A stretch of DNA of 64,000 nt from Chromobotia macracanthus (Eukaryota; Chordata; Actinopteri; Cypriniformes; Botiidae), in contig JAZGTH010000073.1 of NCBI GenBank assembly GCA_036877525.1, positions 1,302,001 to 1,366,000 of the forward strand. The letters run 5' to 3'. Numbering within the stretch: the stretch's first letter is position 1; each line of letters begins with the position of its first letter. Of the stretch, positions 59,601-64,000 are shown piece by piece. A program made the position numbers and the translations under genes. The notes under the pieces are model-generated. The model had not been told where the DNA came from and made no database searches. It saw only the letters and a program-made list of their open reading frames with translations.

Positions 59601-62600
59601 ATGGTTTAATAAGAAAGCAACAGTTATAATAATGTTTTTTTTGCTGTTACAAAATAGTTAGAATAGTTTTCTGTTGCTATTGGTCCAAAAGCAGATTCTT
59701 TCTATGACAGAAACACAGACTGACTTGAAAAACATTATTTGCCAGCACCCTTCTTTCCTGGGCCTGACAGATAACAAGGCCCCACCTGACAGCCACATGG
59801 TTGGCATGGAAACAAAAGCTGGCTGATTGGTGCTGGGGCTCCAGGTGCTGGGCTGGAGCCCAGTCCCAGCACCTGTGCCTTATGTATACTGTTTCTGACA
59901 TTCTAAATGTAATTGTCATCTTTCATTAGTTTGAAATCAGCAAGAAACTCATGCATGACTCGTCTAGATTGAACTTGTCTTGAGTCACTTTGGCTGCATT
60001 ATCATTTTCCTCCGTCATTATGTGGGCTTTCAAATCCGAGCAGCACACAGTGACAAAAAGAGAAAAGAGCCTTTTGATTTATTCATCTGTTTCCATTCCT
60101 ATTTCTTCACTGCTTTCCTTGTTATATAAGAATGTTTTTTGAAAGCTTGTAAATTAGATTGACAGCTTGCCAATTATTGGGTAATTTTAAATTATAAATG
60201 CTATCAAATCAAGCTGACCTTAGCTGCAGTATGACCAACATGCAATTTTCAAGCTTTGATTTTTTTATCACATAGTCATATATTTTTTGTGATGCATGTT
60301 CCCTAGTTGTGAAAATCATCTGCTGTTCAAAGACTCACTTTTAAATTCTTCAGCACAGTGCACAAACGCCAAATGCCAAAAGAGTATTTGTTCCTAGTAT
60401 TTATTTAACCAATATGTGAAATTTAAAAGAACGCAAATAACAAAGTAATATGTCTACCTCTATAAACAGATGCAATTTAAGTAGATGGAACAAGAAATCT
60501 GCACGTTCTGGTGTTCCCTAGCAACTAGCGAGTCCTTGGTTTTATGATCAGATCACAACAAAATCTGATTTGCCTGCTTACTACACAGTTCCTTTATCTC
60601 CAGCAAAAAGTCATTTCCAAATGTACTGTCATTAATGCCATTATATATTGAAAAAGAAATTAAATATGAATCAGATGATCCTCGGTTTTGAATCTGCTCT
60701 GGTCTTTTCTTTATGCAATGTTAATTGCAATAATTTAACTCTATGATAATATTGATAACACTATGAGAGATTTACACTGTATTTTCTCTGCATAAATTAA
60801 CAGTTTAGCATATTTCATTTGGAATTTATGGAGATCACAATGCAAATACAACACATAAAACAGGGAATTGTTATCCAGCCACAAGTATTCTCACCTTGAA
60901 GGCCTAAAGGGTCATATGCAGGTATTTTAAAACTTTGCTTCTATAGTCTTTGTTACCTGTCACGTTTCATAAGCATTAGCTATTGTTATATGCCAGAGGC
61001 ACAGAGATTATAATAATACTCAGACATTTATAATCAGTTCTGCTTTACTGAACGAAGCTAATTGACATGGATAAAGACCAATTTTTACATTACAGGTGTT
61101 TTTAAGAAGTGTTGGTTTAAAAATTTAACAACTCTTTCTTAGTTAGAAATAAAGACAAACGTCTGTCTTCATTTTAAAGTTGACAGGTGTAATTCTTCAT
61201 CCTGAACTTGTTTTATCTCATTGACACTGCTGTCTGATGTCACACATAATTTGTTCCATAAGTAATACAGCACACCTTCCTATAGGTTAATGAGAGGTCT
61301 TGGTTGCCAGACATGTTGTCCGAAATGCATTTATTTTCTTCTTGTAAAGATAAACTTTGAAAGCTGTTGCTGGAGGTGGTTGGTGTACAAAAGTTCAGAG
61401 GTGTGAAACAGAGGTAGTTCACAGAACAAACCTTGAGTAAGTAATATGAAGCAGGGTGACCAAGGAAGTCCTAATGGTTAAGTTACAGTAGTTCTGAAGT
61501 CTGGTGGTGAATACATAACATATACAGAGAAGCAGTGCATCCCTGAGATGCCCTAATAATTGGAAACTGCCCGGTGGGACAAATATGTGGTGTGATCATT
61601 TGTCTGGCACAAAGAGACTTTAGATGACTGTGCCATCATAAGTAATGGTGGCCAGTCTGAACTCCTCTGAGTGTTATCTGTTGGTGATGAATGAATCTAT
61701 AGTGGCAGCATAAAGGGAGACTGTTGTGTAATGTTTTTAATTGTTTTCAGATTTTAATTTTTGATGTTGATATGCTACTTTTTTTGCTTGTTTGGTTGTT
61801 TTTTTAAATAATGCCTTGTTCCTATTGTTTAATTAAAATAGGTTTAAAAAAAGGTTAGGGAAATAATAAATTAAAATAGATCAATAAACACCACAGATAA
61901 AAAAAAAAGTGTTTGCGACTTCATTTGATTTTAAGAGTCAATCTGTTTTTTTTTTAAATTGCAAATCCTTTCCCCCACATGGGTTATTTCCTTCAAATAT
62001 CATCATTAAATAAAGTGCAAGATGTGAAGACCAAAACCAATAACAGCCACATAAATAGGATTGGAGGGTTAGTCGGTTCGTGGTAGATCCACGAACCGAC
62101 TACTACATTATGTAGTCTATGGATTCTGTATGTGCTTTCCTGCATTTTCTCTGTATCATCCAACTAAGCTCTGCTGACACATCCATCAAACATACGCTGT
62201 GTTCTTGCAGACATTGTTATGCTGAAGGTGCGCACTAACTACATCTCTGTGTCTGCCTAATGTATATATGTGGATGAACTAGACTATGTTCTGATTTATG
62301 TATATATGTGAATGTCAAACAATGGACCTTTGACAAACCAGAGCCTTTTATACAGAGCCAGTGGTTTACATAGTAAAATGCTCCTAATTTTTCATCTCCA
62401 CTGCTATTGTAATACATCAGAAATGGTGTATCTTCATAATCCAAGTTGGCGTGTGGTTTTGTTTATATTGTCAAAAATAATGGAGAGACTTAAAAGCATT
62501 TTATTCATCCGGATGTAGTGTTTACAAGAAATATCAGTCGTATCCAACAGTGTCTAGTTTTAAAAAAGAAGAATATTTAGCATTTTTTGGAAATGATGTC

Positions 62601-63621
62601 TAAGTGTACTTTTTTAACAGCTGAAAAGAGTTTAAGCCCTTAAGCAGTTAAAACTATAATTTTGTGAATATGATGGAAGTGAATTAAAAAACATTCTGTA
62701 ATGTTTTTTGAAAATTCTCCATTGAGACAAGATGGGGCGGCAAATGTCAGTTTTGCATGGAAATGAAATGGAATGTCTTTATGAATAATGTATCAGTCAC
62801 ATGAAAATCATATTTACATAGAAGCAGGAAATTGCTTTGCACTCTCACTTTTTATTTTCCTAGACTAAATGATGGTTTAAATTGATATCTCTTTATTTCA
62901 TGATTCATGATTTCATGACTCTATTGGACTATAGCTTAAAAAATTGTTCTAACATTTTCCACACCAGAAGTATCTTTACATTTCATCACAGCATGTGCCA
63001 CTCAGTTGAGACAATAATACCTCATTAAAATTAGCTTGATGAACAACTCTAAAAGCAGCATTATCTGTCCATCTGTCTAATGGCTTTCTTAATGTGCATT
63101 GTAAATGTTATTGTTATAAGTGGATATGCACAAAAGGCTTAATTTAAACAGAATTTCAATTGGTGTTTACTAAGGTGGCCTTTAGTGTAGTGATGTTTGC
63201 CAGTTTTACGCTGCATCTCAAATATCACAGTGACCTCAATCTGTTTTTAACCATTGCAGATACACAAAAATGAAAACTGCGACCAACATCTACATCTTCA
63301 ACCTTGCATTAGCAGATGCCTTGGCAACGAGCACTCTACCATTCCAGAGCGTGAACTACCTGATGGGCACATGGCCTTTTGGAGATGTGCTGTGCAAGAT
63401 TGTGATGTCCATCGATTACTACAACATGTTTACCAGCATCTTCACCCTCACCACCATGAGCGTTGACCGTTACATAGCTGTTTGCCATCCGGTTAAAGCC
63501 TTGGACTTCAGAACCCCCCGTAATGCCAAGATTGTCAATGTGTGTAACTGGATCCTTTCATCTGCTATCGGCCTTCCTGTCATGGTCATGGCCTCCACTA
63601 CTGTTGAATACCACAGCAGCT
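55583..63621 (+). CDS. oprm1: Mu opioid receptor, exons 1-2 (3' part outside the window)
   Basis: Class A GPCR coupled to Gi/o, activated by endorphin/enkephalin peptides at the plasma membrane. Exon 1 (55583-55839) codes for residues 1-85 plus two bases; exon 2 (63260-63621) reaches about residue 206. The extracellular N-terminus has five N-glycosylation sequons (N6, N21, N28, N31, N39). TM1 contains ALYSIVCVVGLVGNVLVMYV. Exon 2 carries D105 (sodium-site Asp in LALADALA), C131 (extracellular disulfide), D138 in SIDYYNMFTS (ligand-amine Asp) and DRY at 155-157. FQSVNYLMGTWPFG and CNWILSSAIGLPVM are mu-type, not kappa or delta. A TTG at 55577 is in frame, but the ATG at 55583 is the sensible start. 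Exon 3 (TM4-end to TM7) lies to the right. Confidence 0.95.
56571..56610. repeat. (GATA)n(GACA)n microsatellite
   Basis: About eight GATA units run into GACA units, in oprm1 intron 1. Confidence 0.95.
57385..57405. repeat. (AT)n microsatellite
   Basis: Pure AT run of about 20 bases in oprm1 intron 1. Confidence 0.95.
59740..59880. other. GC-rich block with nested inverted repeats
   Basis: In AT-rich oprm1 intron 1. GGGCTCCAG (59836-59844) pairs with CTGGAGCCC (59853-59861), while CAGGTGCTGGG (59842-59852) pairs with CCCAGCACCTG (59865-59875). The two stems overlap, so they exclude each other. An AGATAAC site and GGCATGGAAAC lie nearby. It may be a regulatory element; function unknown. Confidence 0.5.
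62070..62102. repeat. 14-bp perfect inverted repeat
   Basis: TAGTCGGTTCGTGG and its exact complement CCACGAACCGACTA, 5-base spacer, in oprm1 intron 1. Its GC content and CpGs stand out from the surrounding AT-rich DNA. Confidence 0.9.
63260..63621 (+). other. oprm1: oprm1 exon 2
   Basis: Codes for YTKMKTATNIYIF through MVMASTTVEYHSS, covering TM2, TM3 and TM4. It ends in phase 1 at T|GTATGT, the same phase as mammalian exon 2. It is 362 nt, slightly longer than in mammals, the difference being in the loop after TM4. Confidence 0.95.
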
Positions 63622-63649
63622 GTATGTTTATTATCACATTTATCTCATG

Positions 63650-64000
63650 TTAAAGCTGTAGTAAGCAATAGCTGAGAAACATTGATGAAAATTGAAATTA
63701 ACACCAAAACATACACATTTTTATGATTATTTGCTAGATGTCTATTCTGTTTAAGTGTTGAAAAAATAATGTGCTTGCACGCTGTCCTGGCTTTGCAAAC
63801 AGGAGAAAAAGTGAATTGAACCCATCCCCACAACACCATAACACTCTCGTAGCCAATCAGCAATAGAGGGCGTGCGTGTCAGCTGCTAGTCATTGCCTGT
63901 GTTGCACAGCATGTTCATATTTTTTAAGGCGAAGCAATGAAGGGGTGTGTGTTTTTTTAGGTGTCAGTTTTAAATATCAAAAGCATTTCTCAGAAAACCG
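63650..64000 (-). repeat. Unnamed interspersed repeat, copy B (may run past the window)
   Basis: The reverse complement matches copy A at 29930-30310: CACAGGCAATGACTAGCAGC, CTCTATTGCTGATTGGCTAC and CTCCTGTTTGCAAAGCCAGG in the same order. It lies in oprm1 intron 2, about 30 bases after exon 2, and homology still continues near the right edge. Confidence 0.7.

Larger units (their letters stand above)
55840..63259 (+). other. oprm1: oprm1 intron 1
   Basis: 7.4 kb with no supportable exon. It holds GATA and TA microsatellites, a GC-rich block at 59740-59880 with two alternative hairpins, an AT palindrome at 59511-59534 (GGAGTA...TACTCC), and a 14-bp hairpin at 62070-62102. Alternative first exons of mammalian OPRM1 are not recognisable here. 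Confidence 0.8.

Noticed and set aside
1..64000. CRISPR arrays, phage or bacterial defence systems, operons
   Set aside because: The window is vertebrate nuclear DNA; no spaced direct repeats or prokaryote-type gene clusters are present.

Overview
This window is vertebrate nuclear DNA, most likely from a ray-finned fish. It has split genes with GT-AG introns, AT-rich non-coding DNA, a tRNA-derived SINE whose 3' tail is typical of teleosts, other teleost-type retroelement tails, and proteins that align closely with vertebrate MLK kinases, pecanex, RZ-class RGS proteins and the mu opioid receptor. I cannot name the species; short pcnx2 introns and the repeat types suggest an otophysan-like teleost (inference).

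Layout. (1) 1-3120, minus strand: the first coding exon of an MLK-family MAP3K (best called map3k21/MLK4) and part of its intron 1. (2) 3121-5067: a shared 1.9 kb upstream region between two divergent genes. (3) 5068-20603, plus strand: a complete pecanex gene (pcnx2). I resolved 34 coding exons; all phases agree and they sum to 6018 nt (2005 residues plus stop). One of its introns has U12-type AT-AG ends and one has GC-AG ends. (4) 20604-28250: 3' ends of two convergent genes, including about 6 kb with no open reading frame that is probably a long rgs17 3'UTR. (5) 28251 to about 36650, minus strand: rgs17, four coding exons (199 residues) and a predicted non-coding first exon. (6) About 36.7-55.3 kb: an intergenic region with repeats, a local duplication and possible regulatory sites, but no gene I can support. 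(7) 55583 to beyond the window, plus strand: oprm1 exons 1 and 2 (exon 3 lies outside).

The genes form two divergent pairs. MLK and pecanex genes are also neighbours at three human loci, so that pair is ancient. rgs17 and oprm1 are neighbours in human too; RGS17 (RGSZ2) is a GTPase-activating protein for Gi/o/z subunits and has been reported to dampen mu-opioid signalling, so the second pair is a receptor beside one of its own signalling brakes. I found no CRISPR, operon or other prokaryote-type system, and nothing that clearly amounts to a new system. The most unusual items are the U12-type intron, the altered cysteine string of RGS17, a locally duplicated segment with about 1.1 kb of extra DNA in one copy, and several strong inverted repeats.
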